From positions 62,001-126,000 of the forward strand of contig JAHBSL010000005.1 of NCBI GenBank assembly GCA_019639135.1: a stretch of 64,000 nucleotides of DNA, written 5' to 3'. The position numbers and the translations under genes are program-made. This stretch comes from Acidobacteriota bacterium (GTDB taxonomy: Bacteria; Acidobacteriota; Blastocatellia; Pyrinomonadales; Pyrinomonadaceae). The notes under the pieces are model-generated. The model did no database searches and was not told where the DNA came from. It saw only the letters and a list, made by a program, of their open reading frames with translations. Positions 36,964-46,406 of this stretch are shown piece after piece. The stretch's first letter is position 1; the number at the start of each line of letters is the position of its first letter.

Positions 36964-36991
36964 CCACCGTGTCCGATCCCCGACCGTAAGA

Positions 36992-37043
36992 GTTACGCCT
37001 TTAGGCGTGATCAAAATGCAGAGGCCCGCGCGTAAGCGAGGGC
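36992..37043. repeat. Composite repeat (ACGCC hairpin plus type B element), copy 1
   Basis: The 52-base unit joins a small palindrome (ACGCC, TTTA, GGCGT) and GATCAAA to the type B element beginning TGCAGAGGCCCGCGCG. A nearly identical copy is at 37377-37428. Confidence 0.8.
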
Positions 37044-37124
37044 CTATCATCCGATGCCGCATTCGGAATTCAGAATCCCATTGCAGAAGCCCGCGCGTAA
37101 GCAAGGGCGGTTCATCCGACTTGA

Positions 37125-37179
37125 ATTTCACCCGTCCGTCAACCACCCAGGCAGAAACCCGACCCGTAGGGAGGGTGTC
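37125..37179. repeat. 55-base repeat, copy 1
   Basis: It begins ATTTCACCCGTCCGTC and ends GTAGGGAGGGTGTC. It is identical base for base to 37529-37583. Each copy is followed by a 7-base tandem array (here AATGATG units at 37186-37213). Confidence 0.85.
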
Positions 37180-37229
37180 ACTTGGAATGATGAATGATGA
37201 ATGATGAATGCGGAATCATCTCCGAAAAA

Positions 37230-37283
37230 CTCCCCTCCTTGATTAGGAGGGGTGGCCGCCGCTTCGGCGGTCGGGGTGGTAGA
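37230..37283. repeat. REP-like double-hairpin unit, inverted copy
   Basis: This is the reverse complement of the hairpin part of 12601-12665, with small changes: CTCCCCTCCT with AGGAGGGG around a short loop, then CCGCCGCTTCGGCGG. It is the third copy in the window. Confidence 0.75.
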
Positions 37284-37376
37284 TAGTCGTGCAATGCTGG
37301 CGCACCGTAAATGCGGAATGCGGAATTTCGTAATGCTGAATCTCGTCTTGAGTCCCGGCTCTAGCCGGCCGTAACA

Positions 37377-37428
37377 GTTACGCCTTTAGGCGTGATCAAA
37401 ATGCAGAGGCCCGCGCGTAAGCAAGAGC
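37377..37428. repeat. Composite repeat (ACGCC hairpin plus type B element), copy 2
   Basis: It matches 36992-37043 at almost every base. Diverged type B relatives follow at about 37431-37458 and 37489-37515. Confidence 0.8.
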
Positions 37429-37528
37429 CATTGGCAGAAGCCACGTAAGTAAAGGGCATTTCATCAAGCCGCGAATACGGGAATCAGGGCAAGCCCACGC
37501 GTCAGTAAAAAGGGCGGTTCCATCGGCA

Positions 37529-37583
37529 ATTTCACCCGTCCGTCAACCACCCAGGCAGAAACCCGACCCGTAGGGAGGGTGTC
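37529..37583. repeat. 55-base repeat, copy 2
   Basis: It is identical to 37125-37179. It is followed after seven bases by five perfect GGATGAA units. A partial inverted copy (GACACCCTCCCTAC and onwards) lies at 39165-39197. Confidence 0.85.
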
Positions 37584-37590
37584 TCTTAAA

Positions 37591-37625
37591 GGATGAAGGA
37601 TGAAGGATGAAGGATGAAGGATGAA
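37591..37625. repeat. Five tandem GGATGAA heptamers
   Basis: Five perfect 7-base units run from 37591 to 37625, directly after the 55-base repeat. Slippage would change copy number, so this site should differ between strains. Confidence 0.9.
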
Positions 37626-37718
37626 TGAGAAATCCGGAATCTGAGATCTTTCGTTTTCTTCTTTTCCGCTTTCGTGATGCTATAAAACACGGTTTCTCCG
37701 ATCGTCGATTAGAATTTA

Positions 37719-38990
37719 GTCGACAAAAACAAAACCCGATCTTTGACAGGAGAAACCGCAATGACATTGTACATCGGAGTTGATTTTCATCCGCACCAGC
37801 AGACGCTTTCCTGGTGCGATAGCGAAACAGGCGAAACGCAGACAAGAGATCTGCCGGGCGATCGGAAACGGTCGGAACTGTTCTTCGCTTCGCGAACCGG
37901 CGATAGTTGGCATCGAGGAGCCTCGGCTCCGGGCCAGATGGTTCAAGACATGCTTTGAAACGGTCATAATCTTTTTTTGTCGGCAACCCGGTTTTGATAA
38001 GAAAGAGAGCGACGTCCCGAACTGGAAACGATCAGCGTGATGCGGAGACGATAGCTTCAGCTGTTGCTTCGGAAGAGTTTCCGAGTATCTGGCGAAGGCC
38101 GCCCGAGCGAATCGGTTCTGGATATGCTTCGGCTCAGGCAGAGTCTGGTGAGGCAGCGGACCGGAATCTACAACCGGCTTCAGGCACTGGCTCTCACGAC
38201 GTCGGGCTGCCGAAGGGTCGAATAAAGACGAAGAAGCTTTCAGAAACTGCTCGTCGGTGTTGAGTTGGATGAAGTCGCTTCGATCAGACGAAAGCATTTG
38301 TTCTCGGCAAATCCCGACAGAAATCGATGAGCAGATCCCAGCGAACTGAGTCTTGCTGGCTAGAAGATCGCGGCCAGGGATAGTTCGGTCCAGCTTCTTC
38401 TCTCGCAAGGTGTCGGATACCTAACCGCGTGGCGACGGATCCACGCTAGAGACATCTCCACACTAAACTGTCGAAGCGAATCGTAAGCTTCGTCGGTCTT
38501 GATCGGTCGAAAAATCGAGTGCAGGCACGACCCGGTTGGAAGCATCGGCAAAAGCGGGATCGAGGCTGCTCCGGTAACTCTTCCTGAAACCACTTCACTC
38601 AGACGTGTCGCTCGGATGCAAAGCTCGAAGCTCTATAAGCGGCTGGCGAAGAAGAAACCAAAGCCGGTAGCGAGGTCGCCATCGCCAGAAAACTTTTGGT
38701 CAAGCTCGCAGCCACATATGCTCCGTGACCATATCACGGCAGATGAAAGTTCGACCAGCGTGGCCGCACAGTTGGCAATGCGATAACCACCGATCTGAAA
38801 TGATCGTTTCGTGATAGGGCCAAGCCAACCTTCTTCCTCGGAAGCGCGGATCCATACATCAGGGCAACAAAAACTAAGAAAGAGTTTCTTTCAATATCTG
38901 AAAGATGAATGAGTGAGTACCGGCTTCACCGTTGATCTGAACCACACAATCAGACAGTTATAAAAATGATCGGATTTGTTTTTGTCAAAG
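37719..38990 (+). mobile_element. Decayed IS110-family (IS1111-like) insertion sequence
   Basis: Imperfect inverted repeats bound the element: left about 37719-37745 (GTCGACAAAAACAAAACCCG) and right about 38966-38990 (the reverse complement reads CTTTGACAAAAACAAATCCG). Subterminal inverted repeats of this sort are typical of the IS1111 subgroup. The span of about 1.27 kb fits. The transposase inside is broken in many places. About 170 bases of non-coding sequence lie between the end of the transposase and the right repeat, where an IS1111 bridge RNA would be expected. Confidence 0.75.
37761..38800 (+). pseudogene. IS110-family transposase (DEDD recombinase), broken
   Basis: The ATG at 37761 gives MTLYIGVDFHPHQQTLSWCD, the first Asp of the DEDD nuclease fold. 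Later family blocks appear in shifting frames: LIRKRATSR, EEFPSIWRRPPE, RLRQSLVRQR, DVGLPKGRIKTKK and, near the end, FYKRLAKKKPKPV-like sequence at 38620-38660. At least four frameshifts and stops separate them. The gene cannot make a working transposase. Confidence 0.85.
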
Positions 38991-39280
38991 AAACTGAAAT
39001 CGACAGCCGCATGTAATGTACAGTGTGTGTTGACACCGAACCCGTGTTTAGAGATGGTTGATCAGGTCGTTGGTTGGTCGGTTAGGAAAATAACCACGGA
39101 ATTAGAAAAGAAGAAAACGAAAGTTCACTTTCTCCCTTCGCCTTTATCCTTCATCCTTTTGCAAGACACCCTCCCTACAGGTCGGGTTTCCGCCTGTGCT
39201 TTGTAATCACACAAAACGAAAACCGGAGACACGGACCAACCCGCACCTCCGGCTTCTGACGTCTGCCGTCTGACTGCCCA
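38991..39280. other. Gap of 290 bases between the IS110 remnant and the S8 protease gene
   Basis: It holds the inverted partial copy of the 55-base repeat at 39165-39197, preceded by AAGGATGAAGGATAAAGG on the other strand. No gene was seen. The terminator of the minus-strand protease gene was not identified. Confidence 0.5.
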
Positions 39281-42214
39281 TCACCTCACGAACGCATTCG
39301 GCAGCGGGCGGTCGCCGGTCGTGCCGAACTGCAGGATGAGCGGCCCTGCCGTTGACCTTAACGCAAACCAGTTCGAGTTCGATGGCCGGAAGACGGCCGC
39401 ATCGATCCGTCCGTCGCCGTCGTAGTCGCCCGGTGCCGGAAGGTCGCCGCTCGCTCCCCACGGGAACGCAAAGAAGCTCGAATCTTCCGAACGCAAAATA
39501 AACCACTCGCCCGTTGTTGGCCTGAAGTAGGCGATGTCCGCCTTGCCGTCGCCGGTGTAATCGCCCGGTACGGCAAGATCGGTCGCCGACCCGAATGCAA
39601 ACGCACGGTTTGCCCCGTCCGAACTTCTCAAATACCACCACTCACCGCCGCCCGAGCCGCCGGTCGGCCGGAAGATCGCGACATCAGCTTTCCCGTCACC
39701 GTCGTAGTCACCCGGCACAGGCTTATCGCCCGCAGTACCGAACGGCGTCGCCGCAACCTGCCCGTCCGACGAACGCAGCGTGAACCAAGTGTTCGTCGAG
39801 GGCCTGTAAACCGTCGCGTCCGACTTCCCGTCCCCATCGAAATCCGCCGGCGAAGGCACATCGCCCGCCGCCCCGAACGGGAACGCAAAGAACGTCGAGT
39901 CCTCGCTCCTCAGCACGAACCACTCGCCCGACGCCGGCCGCCAGAAAGCCAGATCCGTTTTCCCATCACCGGTAAAATCCGCCGGCACGATCGTATCCGT
40001 CGCCTCACCAAACGCAAACGCCCGGTTCCCGCCATCCGACGACCTCAAATACCACCACTCCGATCCGCTTCCACCCACCGGCCGAAACACAGACACATCC
40101 GTCTTCCCATCCCCATCAAAATCAAAGGGAGTTTGTCGGGATACCGCTCCAGATTGAACGATTGTTAACGTCTGTCCGGCCGCAGTTATTGTTCCACTTC
40201 TCGTTGCTCCTGAGTTCGCTGCGACTGAAAAGTTCACACCGCCATTTCCGTTCCCGCTTGACCCGGAAGTTACCGTGATCCACCCAGCATTACTCGTGGC
40301 CGACCACGGACAGCCTGATGACGCGATCACATTCGTCGAGCCATTTCCGCCTGACGCTGGAAAACTTTGGCTATACTGGGTAAGCGAATAGCTGCAGTTT
40401 CCATGTAAACTGAGCGTGTACGCTCCAGTCGTTAAATTTGGATTAGAGGTTGCAAGGATGATGTAAGTGCCTGTAGCTGGAATCGTAAAGAATCCTGCAC
40501 CTGCAGGAATGCGAGAATTTGTGCCATTACCGCCATTGTTATCTTCTATCAAAATCTGACCGCCCGAATTTCTCAGCGAAATGTAAGTATCAAACGCAGC
40601 ATTCATCGAAATTGCAATTTGCTGTCCCGCCAATGCATCGAAAACATAGTAGTCGAAATAACGATTCAAACTGTCAGAAAAGCTGCAATCCGAAATTTGC
40701 AGACTTTGACCGCTTGTGGTCTGGCCAACAGTGATCGTGTTTACAACGCAAGTTGCTCCAAAAATACTCAAAGCCCTGTCAACACGTATACGCGGCTTAG
40801 TTATTCCGTTTCTGGAGTCTAAAATCGGAATACCGGTGTTTACTAGAGTGGTTAGAACCTGGCTGACAGATCCGGCAGTGTTGCGTTGTTTCATTAATGC
40901 CCAACTTCCTGCGACGTGAGGAGCCGCCTGCGAGGTTCCGCTCATATTGCTATAACCCGACACATCCAAAAAACTCGGTACAGACGACGTGATGACACCA
41001 CCAGGAGCAAGCAGATTTAAAAATGAAGCACTGTTAGAACTAAAATGAACTTGGTCAAAAGTATCACCGCCGCTTCCATCTCCAACTCTGCCAACGCTGA
41101 CCGCCGAGGAAATACATGCAGGATAACTTATGGCATTAACGAATCCGCTATTACCCGCAGAAATGACTGTTGCAATTCCAAATGTACGAAGGTTGTCGAT
41201 TGCGTTTTTCATTGCAGGCGACACAGCATCACAGTTTGCTGTAAAGCCCTGCGAGCCGCCCAGACTCATGTTCACTGAGGCGATGTTAAAACTCGTCCGC
41301 AGTTCAAAAACGCGCTCCAAGCTAAGTATCAAAGCCGAATTGTAGAAATTGGTCTTATATTCTGCTCCATCTGGCACGATTGAACTAGCATTGATCGCAA
41401 TAATACTCGCATCCCGAGCAACCCCAGAAAATGTCGGTGTGCGTCCCGCCGCTATCCCCGCGACATGAGTACCGTGAGCACATTCTACGATTAGAGATGG
41501 CCAACCTTGTGGATTACATGGAAGCCCCGAGTTTGTTGCAGTTGATCGGACAATAAAATCTGGCTCTCCGGGGCCGGGGGTCGGATTTGGCCCGAAATTT
41601 CCGCTACAGGTTGCAAACGCAGTGGTATTATCGTAAGCGGAGTAACATGCTTCAGACACGATTTTGCCCTGAAACATCGGATGGGTCTTATCTACTCCAC
41701 TATCAATAATCGCTACAGTCTGACCACTTCCAGTGTAACCAGCATTCCACGAGGCTATTCCGCCGATCATATTTACGCTTTCAGATAGCGCCGGTTGTAA
41801 AGCGATATCCTCTTCAATGCTGAGAACTTCCGACATTTCTTTCATTTGATGCAAAGACTCAACATCTGCTTTGATAACAAGATAGGGGATATACTGATAC
41901 TTAAGTACACTTACGTTGGTCGAGACCAGCTTGTTAAGGAAATCGTTCTGAATCTCTGCAATTTCCTGTTTTCTTGCATCGACATTCCGGACAAAATCAT
42001 TATCTCCAACGGAAAATGGAAACTTCAGTCCAACGATGACGCGAATCTGCCCGCCTTGTGAGACTCTTTTAATCAGGTACTCAAAATTCGCCTCTCTGAG
42101 TGATTTTTGACCGCCTTTTTCAGGTGAACTCTGAGCATCAACCGTATTAAAGTTGAACGGTACAGATGCACCAAGAACTCCAATGACCAAAAAAACCAGA
42201 ACAAGTCTTTTCAT
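39281..42214 (-). CDS. Secreted S8 (subtilisin-type) protease with PPC, BACON and VCBS repeats
   Basis: The 977-residue protein has a signal peptide (LVLVFLVIGVLGASVP), an inhibitor-I9-like propeptide (about 50-140) and a subtilisin domain. The triad is Asp171 in IIDSGVDKTHP, His247 in HGTHVAG and Ser428 in GTSQAAPHVAG. A pre-peptidase C-terminal domain (about 500-600) and a BACON-type domain (about 605-685, CSYSLTQYSQSFPASGG) follow. Six VCBS/FG-GAP-like units close the protein (about 690-975), each with DxDGDGKxD and WxxLRS. It should be a secreted or surface protease. The N-terminal two thirds look clearly AT-richer than the repeat region. Confidence 0.92.
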   Translation of the reverse strand: MKRLVLVFLVIGVLGASVPFNFNTVDAQSSPEKGGQKSLREANFEYLIKRVSQGGQIRVIVGLKFPFSVGDNDFVRNVDARKQEIAEIQNDFLNKLVSTNVSVLKYQYIPYLVIKADVESLHQMKEMSEVLSIEEDIALQPALSESVNMIGGIASWNAGYTGSGQTVAIIDSGVDKTHPMFQGKIVSEACYSAYDNTTAFATCSGNFGPNPTPGPGEPDFIVRSTATNSGLPCNPQGWPSLIVECAHGTHVAGIAAGRTPTFSGVARDASIIAINASSIVPDGAEYKTNFYNSALILSLERVFELRTSFNIASVNMSLGGSQGFTANCDAVSPAMKNAIDNLRTFGIATVISAGNSGFVNAISYPACISSAVSVGRVGDGSGGDTFDQVHFSSNSASFLNLLAPGGVITSSVPSFLDVSGYSNMSGTSQAAPHVAGSWALMKQRNTAGSVSQVLTTLVNTGIPILDSRNGITKPRIRVDRALSIFGATCVVNTITVGQTTSGQSLQISDCSFSDSLNRYFDYYVFDALAGQQIAISMNAAFDTYISLRNSGGQILIEDNNGGNGTNSRIPAGAGFFTIPATGTYIILATSNPNLTTGAYTLSLHGNCSYSLTQYSQSFPASGGNGSTNVIASSGCPWSATSNAGWITVTSGSSGNGNGGVNFSVAANSGATRSGTITAAGQTLTIVQSGAVSRQTPFDFDGDGKTDVSVFRPVGGSGSEWWYLRSSDGGNRAFAFGEATDTIVPADFTGDGKTDLAFWRPASGEWFVLRSEDSTFFAFPFGAAGDVPSPADFDGDGKSDATVYRPSTNTWFTLRSSDGQVAATPFGTAGDKPVPGDYDGDGKADVAIFRPTGGSGGGEWWYLRSSDGANRAFAFGSATDLAVPGDYTGDGKADIAYFRPTTGEWFILRSEDSSFFAFPWGASGDLPAPGDYDGDGRIDAAVFRPSNSNWFALRSTAGPLILQFGTTGDRPLPNAFVR

Positions 42215-42328
42215 AGCAAGATATCTTTATTCCGCCATCTAGAAGGAACGGGGTCAGGCAAGGGTTCATGCCTGCGATATTGCAGTTCTTTCCGTCTCCT
42301 TGTTTAATTTTAGGCCTTGGGGTGTGAG

Positions 42329-42570
42329 ATGGCAAGAAGAATTCGGTTGAGGGTGGGCTTTATCATTTGATCGTTCGGGGCAACGACTAGAAGGATATAT
42401 TTCATTCGCGTGGGGATCACGAACGATTTCTCACGATGCTCGAAGCAGTCAAGGCGAAGTTGCCGTTCAAGCTCTACGCATATTGCCTAATGACGAATCA
42501 CATTCAATTGCTGATTGAATGGTTGGAGGATTTAATCCTGCATCGGAATTCGAGCGGTAAATTATCTTGA
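42329..42570 (+). pseudogene. Truncated REP-associated tyrosine transposase (RAYT/Y1)
   Basis: An ATG at 42329 gives MARRIRLR; after a frameshift GGLYHLIVRGND appears, then a stop, then after another shift HSRGDHERFLTMLEAVKAKL and PFKLYAYCLMTNHIQLLIEW. These are the Y1/RAYT signature blocks. The metal-binding HUH motif, usually HIH or HFH, reads HIQ here. The gene lacks its C-terminal half. RAYTs mobilise REP hairpins, so this remnant may be linked to the hairpin repeats in the window. Confidence 0.8.
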
Positions 42571-42846
42571 CCTGTGTGTTGTGTCTGTGATACGGTTGTT
42601 TTGATGTGGAGTGCGGGGCACAGATCGTGGGTTGGTGTTTGGCGGCGGCGGGCCGGCGACTGCGGTCTCGCGAATATGAGTATCAAGCCCAATACGAATA
42701 TAACCATTCGATGCGATATTACGGGCATTTGCGGCAAATGTATTATGGGCAGCGACGATAAGATCAAAAGCATCCGGGTCAATTATCCGACGCTGCGGAC
42801 GGCGCTCGCGGGCTTTGGAGCGCCCGGCGGCCGCCTCTGCCAAGTG

Positions 42847-42905
42847 TTTCACGCGTTTCAGTTGTTTCACTTGTTTCAGCCGCTTCACATGTTTCACCTG
42901 TTTCA
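42847..42905. repeat. 9-base-period array, copy 2
   Basis: Seven pentamers of the form (T/C)TTCA start exactly every nine bases (42847, 42856, 42865, 42874, 42883, 42892, 42901). AAAAAATGAAAC follows near 42933, as it does after copy 1. On the plus strand it would encode alternating FH and FQ, on the minus strand KxVKxLK. Confidence 0.75.
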
Positions 42906-43088
42906 GGCGTTACTGAAGCACTCACTACTTTTAAAAAATGAAACAAAGCGGCCCGATCTGGGGAATTTTGACCCAGTTTCCATGGAAGTGCTCGAAATCG
43001 CCGATACATGTCCCGCCGTGTCCCACCCGCGAAGGCGCGCAGGCAGAACAGAACGACGGCCCGGTGTTCACTTGAGAGCGTGGATGAA

Positions 43089-43123
43089 ACGAACTGGCCG
43101 CCCGCTTACGCAGGCGGTTCTGA
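43089..43123 (-). repeat. Type A palindromic element, intergenic copy
   Basis: Read on the minus strand it matches the element inside the saccharopine dehydrogenase-family gene at 11932-11965 at nearly every base. It lies about 160 bases upstream of the aminotransferase start. Confidence 0.8.
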
Positions 43124-43281
43124 CATCGAGCGGCTGCCCACGTTTCGGTACGTTTGGGATAGAAATGCGGGCAATGCGATCGAAACAAGAAGGGCGCACA
43201 AGTTCCCGGTTCCAAATATTGGCTTCGGGAAACAAGCGATCGAAATTACCGAAGACCGGCGGGTTGTGGCAAAATAGCCGA

Positions 43282-44472
43282 ATGGCAGGTTTCCCCGTCT
43301 CCGAAAACGTAGCACGGATGCAGGCTTCTTCGACGCTCAAGGCTGCCCAGGCCGCCGCCGAACTCCGGGCAAAGGGCGTTGATGTCATCGACCTGACGGT
43401 CGGCGAGCCCGATTTCGACACGCCGCAGTTCATTAAGGATTACGCCATCGAGGCCCTCGGCAAGGGCATGACGAAATATACGGCGAGTGCCGGGCTGGCG
43501 AGCTTTCGTGAGGCGGTCGCGGGCTTTTACGCAAGGCGGTTCGGTGCGAGCATCGACCCCGCCGAGATCGCGGCCGCATGCGGCGGCAAACAGGCCCTTT
43601 TCAATGCAGCGGCCTGTATTCTCAACCCCGGTGACGAATTACTGATCCCGCGGCCCTATTGGGTGACGTTTCCGGAGATCGGCACATTCTGCCGAGCCCG
43701 CAATGTCTTCATCGATACCGAAGATACGGACTTTATCCTGACGGCCGACCAGGTCCGCGACGCCATCTCGATACGCTCGAAGCTGCTCATCATCAACTCC
43801 CCGAACAACCCGACCGGCCGCGTCATCCCGCCGGACGAGATGCGGCGTATCGTCGAGGTTTGTGCCGAACGCGGCGTTTACGTCCTGACCGATGAATGCT
43901 ATCTGCTTTTCGTGTATCCGCCGGCGGAGGCTTACTCGCTCGCCTCGCTTGATGCCGAAACGAGAAAGCACGTCTGCGTTGCGGGAAGCTTTTCGAAGAC
44001 CTACGCGATGACCGGCTGGCGGAGCGGCTACACCATCGCAAACCCGGAGTGGACGCGGGCGATGGTCAAGCTGCAGAGCCACTCGGCAACGCACCCGACG
44101 TCGTTCGTTCAATATGCCTGCGGCAAGGCTCTGGATGATGCCGAGCGTTCGCGGACGGCGGTCGAGACGATGCTTGCCGAGTATGAGAGGCGGCGGGCGT
44201 ATCTCATACCGGCCTTGAACGAGATCGCGGGGTTCAAGGTCTCGGTGCCCGAGGGCGCGTTCTATGCGTTCGTGGATGTGCGGGCTTTAGTTGGTAAGAA
44301 ATGGGCGTCGTCGGAGAAATTTGCCGAGTCGCTGCTGAAGGATGCTCACACGGTCGTGACGGACGGAGCAGGCTTTGGGGCCGATGGCTTCCTTCGCATC
44401 TCCTACGCGACCTCGCTCGAGAACCTAGAGCGGGCAGTCGCAAATATAAAAAAGGTGGTCGAGAGTGTGTGA
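43282..44472 (+). CDS. PLP-dependent class I/II aminotransferase (aspartate aminotransferase-like)
   Basis: The 396-residue cytoplasmic enzyme shows VIDLTVGEPDFDTPQFIKD at the N-terminus, YTASAGLASFREAVA, the NSPNNPTG motif (about residue 172), DECY for the PLP ring Asp (about 206) and the Schiff-base Lys in SFSKTYAMTGWRSGY (about 238). A final Arg in FLRISYATS binds the substrate carboxylate. These are subgroup I-gamma aspartate aminotransferase features, but aromatic or other amino acids are possible substrates. The upstream region is repeat-rich and no clear promoter or ribosome site was found. Confidence 0.92.
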   Translation: MAGFPVSENVARMQASSTLKAAQAAAELRAKGVDVIDLTVGEPDFDTPQFIKDYAIEALGKGMTKYTASAGLASFREAVAGFYARRFGASIDPAEIAAACGGKQALFNAAACILNPGDELLIPRPYWVTFPEIGTFCRARNVFIDTEDTDFILTADQVRDAISIRSKLLIINSPNNPTGRVIPPDEMRRIVEVCAERGVYVLTDECYLLFVYPPAEAYSLASLDAETRKHVCVAGSFSKTYAMTGWRSGYTIANPEWTRAMVKLQSHSATHPTSFVQYACGKALDDAERSRTAVETMLAEYERRRAYLIPALNEIAGFKVSVPEGAFYAFVDVRALVGKKWASSEKFAESLLKDAHTVVTDGAGFGADGFLRISYATSLENLERAVANIKKVVESV

Positions 44473-44514
44473 TCAAAAAACTAATGGGACAAATATGGCC
44501 CGTAAGGCCGAACT

Positions 44515-44910
44515 TCAATCTCCGAAAACCAAAATGAATCCGTTGGGGTCGCGAACAACGACCTCGGTACTTCCGTAAACCCGCTTCACCGGTCCCTCGA
44601 TGATGTCGGCACCTGAATCGGCCATCTCAGCGTTTAGGCCCTCGATATCATCGACCCAAATGTATGCATCAAATCCAACACGGCGAAACTCTGATTCTGA
44701 GGCATCCCGATCCGTGCGATCTGCCTCTCCAAAGTGCATCTCTACTCCGCCGCGTTCGACCATCGCGTAAACAGGCGGTTCGGCAAAGTAACCAAGGATC
44801 TCAAACCCAAATATATCGCGATAATATTCGGCTGTTGCGACAACGTCATCGACTGCAAACTGCGTTGCGATCTTTACGAACCGAACGTTACTTTGCTTTG
44901 CACTATGCAT
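44515..44910 (-). CDS. VOC/glyoxalase-superfamily protein
   Basis: The 131-residue protein has two beta-alpha-beta-beta-beta modules: TQFAVDDVVATAEYYRDIFG with FEILGYFAEPPVYAMVERGG, and FDAYIWVDDIEGLNAEMADS with EVVVRDPNGFILVFGD. That is the layout of bleomycin-resistance or glyoxalase-type proteins. The function may be a small-molecule binding, isomerase or dioxygenase role and cannot be told from sequence. The gene starts two bases after the stop of the ABC ATPase, so it is probably the last gene of that minus-strand operon. Confidence 0.8.
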   Translation of the reverse strand: MHSAKQSNVRFVKIATQFAVDDVVATAEYYRDIFGFEILGYFAEPPVYAMVERGGVEMHFGEADRTDRDASESEFRRVGFDAYIWVDDIEGLNAEMADSGADIIEGPVKRVYGSTEVVVRDPNGFILVFGD

Positions 44911-44912
44911 CT

Positions 44913-46406
44913 TTAACCTCCGGTCATCATCAGCCCGATCTCCTCGACCGACGTCGTTCGGGGATCGACCTCGCCAACGATCTTGCCGTCGCGAATAACA
45001 AGCAGCCGGTCGGCGAGAGCCGTCACCTCTTCCAGTTCGGCCGAAACGAGAAGCACGGCAGCACCGCGATCGCGAAGCTCGACCAGCTTGCGATGAATGA
45101 ACTCGATCGCACCGATATCAACGCCGCGGGTCGGCTGCGAGACGAGCAGCAGCTTGGGCTCGATCTCGAATTCGCGGCCAATGATCAGCTTCTGTTGGTT
45201 ACCACCCGAAAGCGAGCGGGCCGCGAGGCTCGGATCGGGCGGCCGGACATCGAACCGGTCGATTATTCCCGAGACTCGGGCTGCCACCGCGGCGGAATCG
45301 ATCATCCCAGTTGCGGCGGCTATCGGCGGCTTGTAGTGCGTGCCGAGGATCGAGTTTTCCGCAAGGTCCGAGTTTTTGAGCAAGCCGCGCTTGAGACGAT
45401 CCTCCGGGATGTGGCCGATGCCGAGTTCCTTGACCTCGCGGGCAGAGGCGTTCGAAATATCGCGGCCGGAGAACTTGATCGAGCCGGCATTCGGCCGGAT
45501 CAGCCCGGCAAGACATTCGATGAGCTCTGTCTGCCCATTGCCCTCGACTCCGGCGATGCCGACGATCTCGCCACTGCGAACGCTGAAGGTCACATCCTCG
45601 ACCGGCGGGCCATGCTTTCGCTCGATGCGAAGGCCGGCAACCTCGAGCACAACATCCGACGGTTTCGCCTCGCCCTTTTCAACGCGGAGAAGCACATCGC
45701 GGCCGACGATCATCCGGGCAAGCTCGGCGCTATTTGTCTTTGCGGTCTCGACCGTTCCGACGACCGTACCATCGCGCATTACGGTGACCTCATCGGAGAT
45801 CGCCAGCACTTCCTCAAGCTTATGCGTGATGATAACGATGGTCTTTCCCTGCCCCTTCATCCGGCGAAGGATGGCGAAAAATTCGGCAACCTCCTGTGGC
45901 GTAAGTACAGCCGTCGGCTCATCGAGGATCAGGAAATTCGCGTTGCGGAAAAGAGCCTTTAGAAGCTCGACCCGTTGCTGAGCGCCGACCGAGAGGTCCT
46001 CGATAACCGCGTCCGGATCGACATTGAGCTTCAGCTCGGCCGAAAGCGTGCTGACGCGTTCTCGTGCATCCTCAAGGTCAAGCGAAACCGCCGAGCCAGT
46101 CTCGGCCCCGAGTATGATATTTTCGGCAACGGTCATCGTATCGACCAGCATAAAATGCTGATGCACCATCCCGATACCGAGAGCGATCGCGTCGTGCGGA
46201 GTGCGGATGGTGACCGGTTTGCCGTCAAAGCGGACCTCGCCGGCATCGGGCCGGTAAAGCCCGTAAACGACCTTCATGATCGTAGATTTGCCGGCACCGT
46301 TCTCGCCAACGATCGCATGTATCGTGCCTTTCTTGACCGAAAACGAAACGTCCGCATTGGCAACACAATCGCCAAACGCTTTTTTGATGTGTGTGACTTC
46401 GAGCAT
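44913..46406 (-). CDS. Nucleoside/simple-sugar ABC transporter ATPase (two domains)
   Basis: The 497-residue protein has two ATPase halves. The first has a Walker [10 protein letters not shown] (about residue 34), the Q-loop GMVHQHFML and signature [12 protein letters not shown]; the second has a degenerate P-loop (GVEGNGQTE) and signature LSGGNQQK. This is the RbsA/YufO type that drives uptake of riboses or nucleosides. The neighbouring BMP-family lipoprotein and pyrimidine-nucleoside phosphorylase point to nucleosides. No permease gene is seen, although two are needed. A toxin-antitoxin pair separates it from the BMP gene. Confidence 0.9.
   Translation of the reverse strand: MLEVTHIKKAFGDCVANADVSFSVKKGTIHAIVGENGAGKSTIMKVVYGLYRPDAGEVRFDGKPVTIRTPHDAIALGIGMVHQHFMLVDTMTVAENIILGAETGSAVSLDLEDARERVSTLSAELKLNVDPDAVIEDLSVGAQQRVELLKALFRNANFLILDEPTAVLTPQEVAEFFAILRRMKGQGKTIVIITHKLEEVLAISDEVTVMRDGTVVGTVETAKTNSAELARMIVGRDVLLRVEKGEAKPSDVVLEVAGLRIERKHGPPVEDVTFSVRSGEIVGIAGVEGNGQTELIECLAGLIRPNAGSIKFSGRDISNASAREVKELGIGHIPEDRLKRGLLKNSDLAENSILGTHYKPPIAAATGMIDSAAVAARVSGIIDRFDVRPPDPSLAARSLSGGNQQKLIIGREFEIEPKLLLVSQPTRGVDIGAIEFIHRKLVELRDRGAAVLLVSAELEEVTALADRLLVIRDGKIVGEVDPRTTSVEEIGLMMTGG

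Larger units (their letters stand above)
42571..43281. other. Gap of 711 bases before the aminotransferase gene
   Basis: It holds the second 9-base-period array (42847-42905) and an inverted type A palindrome (43089-43123). Long frames exist on both strands but they start in, or run through, the repeats and show no domain. The frame of the aminotransferase is open from 42574, and the chosen start at 43282 is the first one at the family's normal N-terminus. Confidence 0.55.

Noticed and set aside
42574..43281. Extended N-terminus of the aminotransferase
   Set aside because: The 236 extra codons translate the 9-base array and the type A palindrome; the enzyme family starts at the 43282 ATG.
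44664..45962. 432-codon plus-strand open frame
   Set aside because: It is antisense to the VOC and ABC ATPase genes, whose motifs are complete on the other strand.
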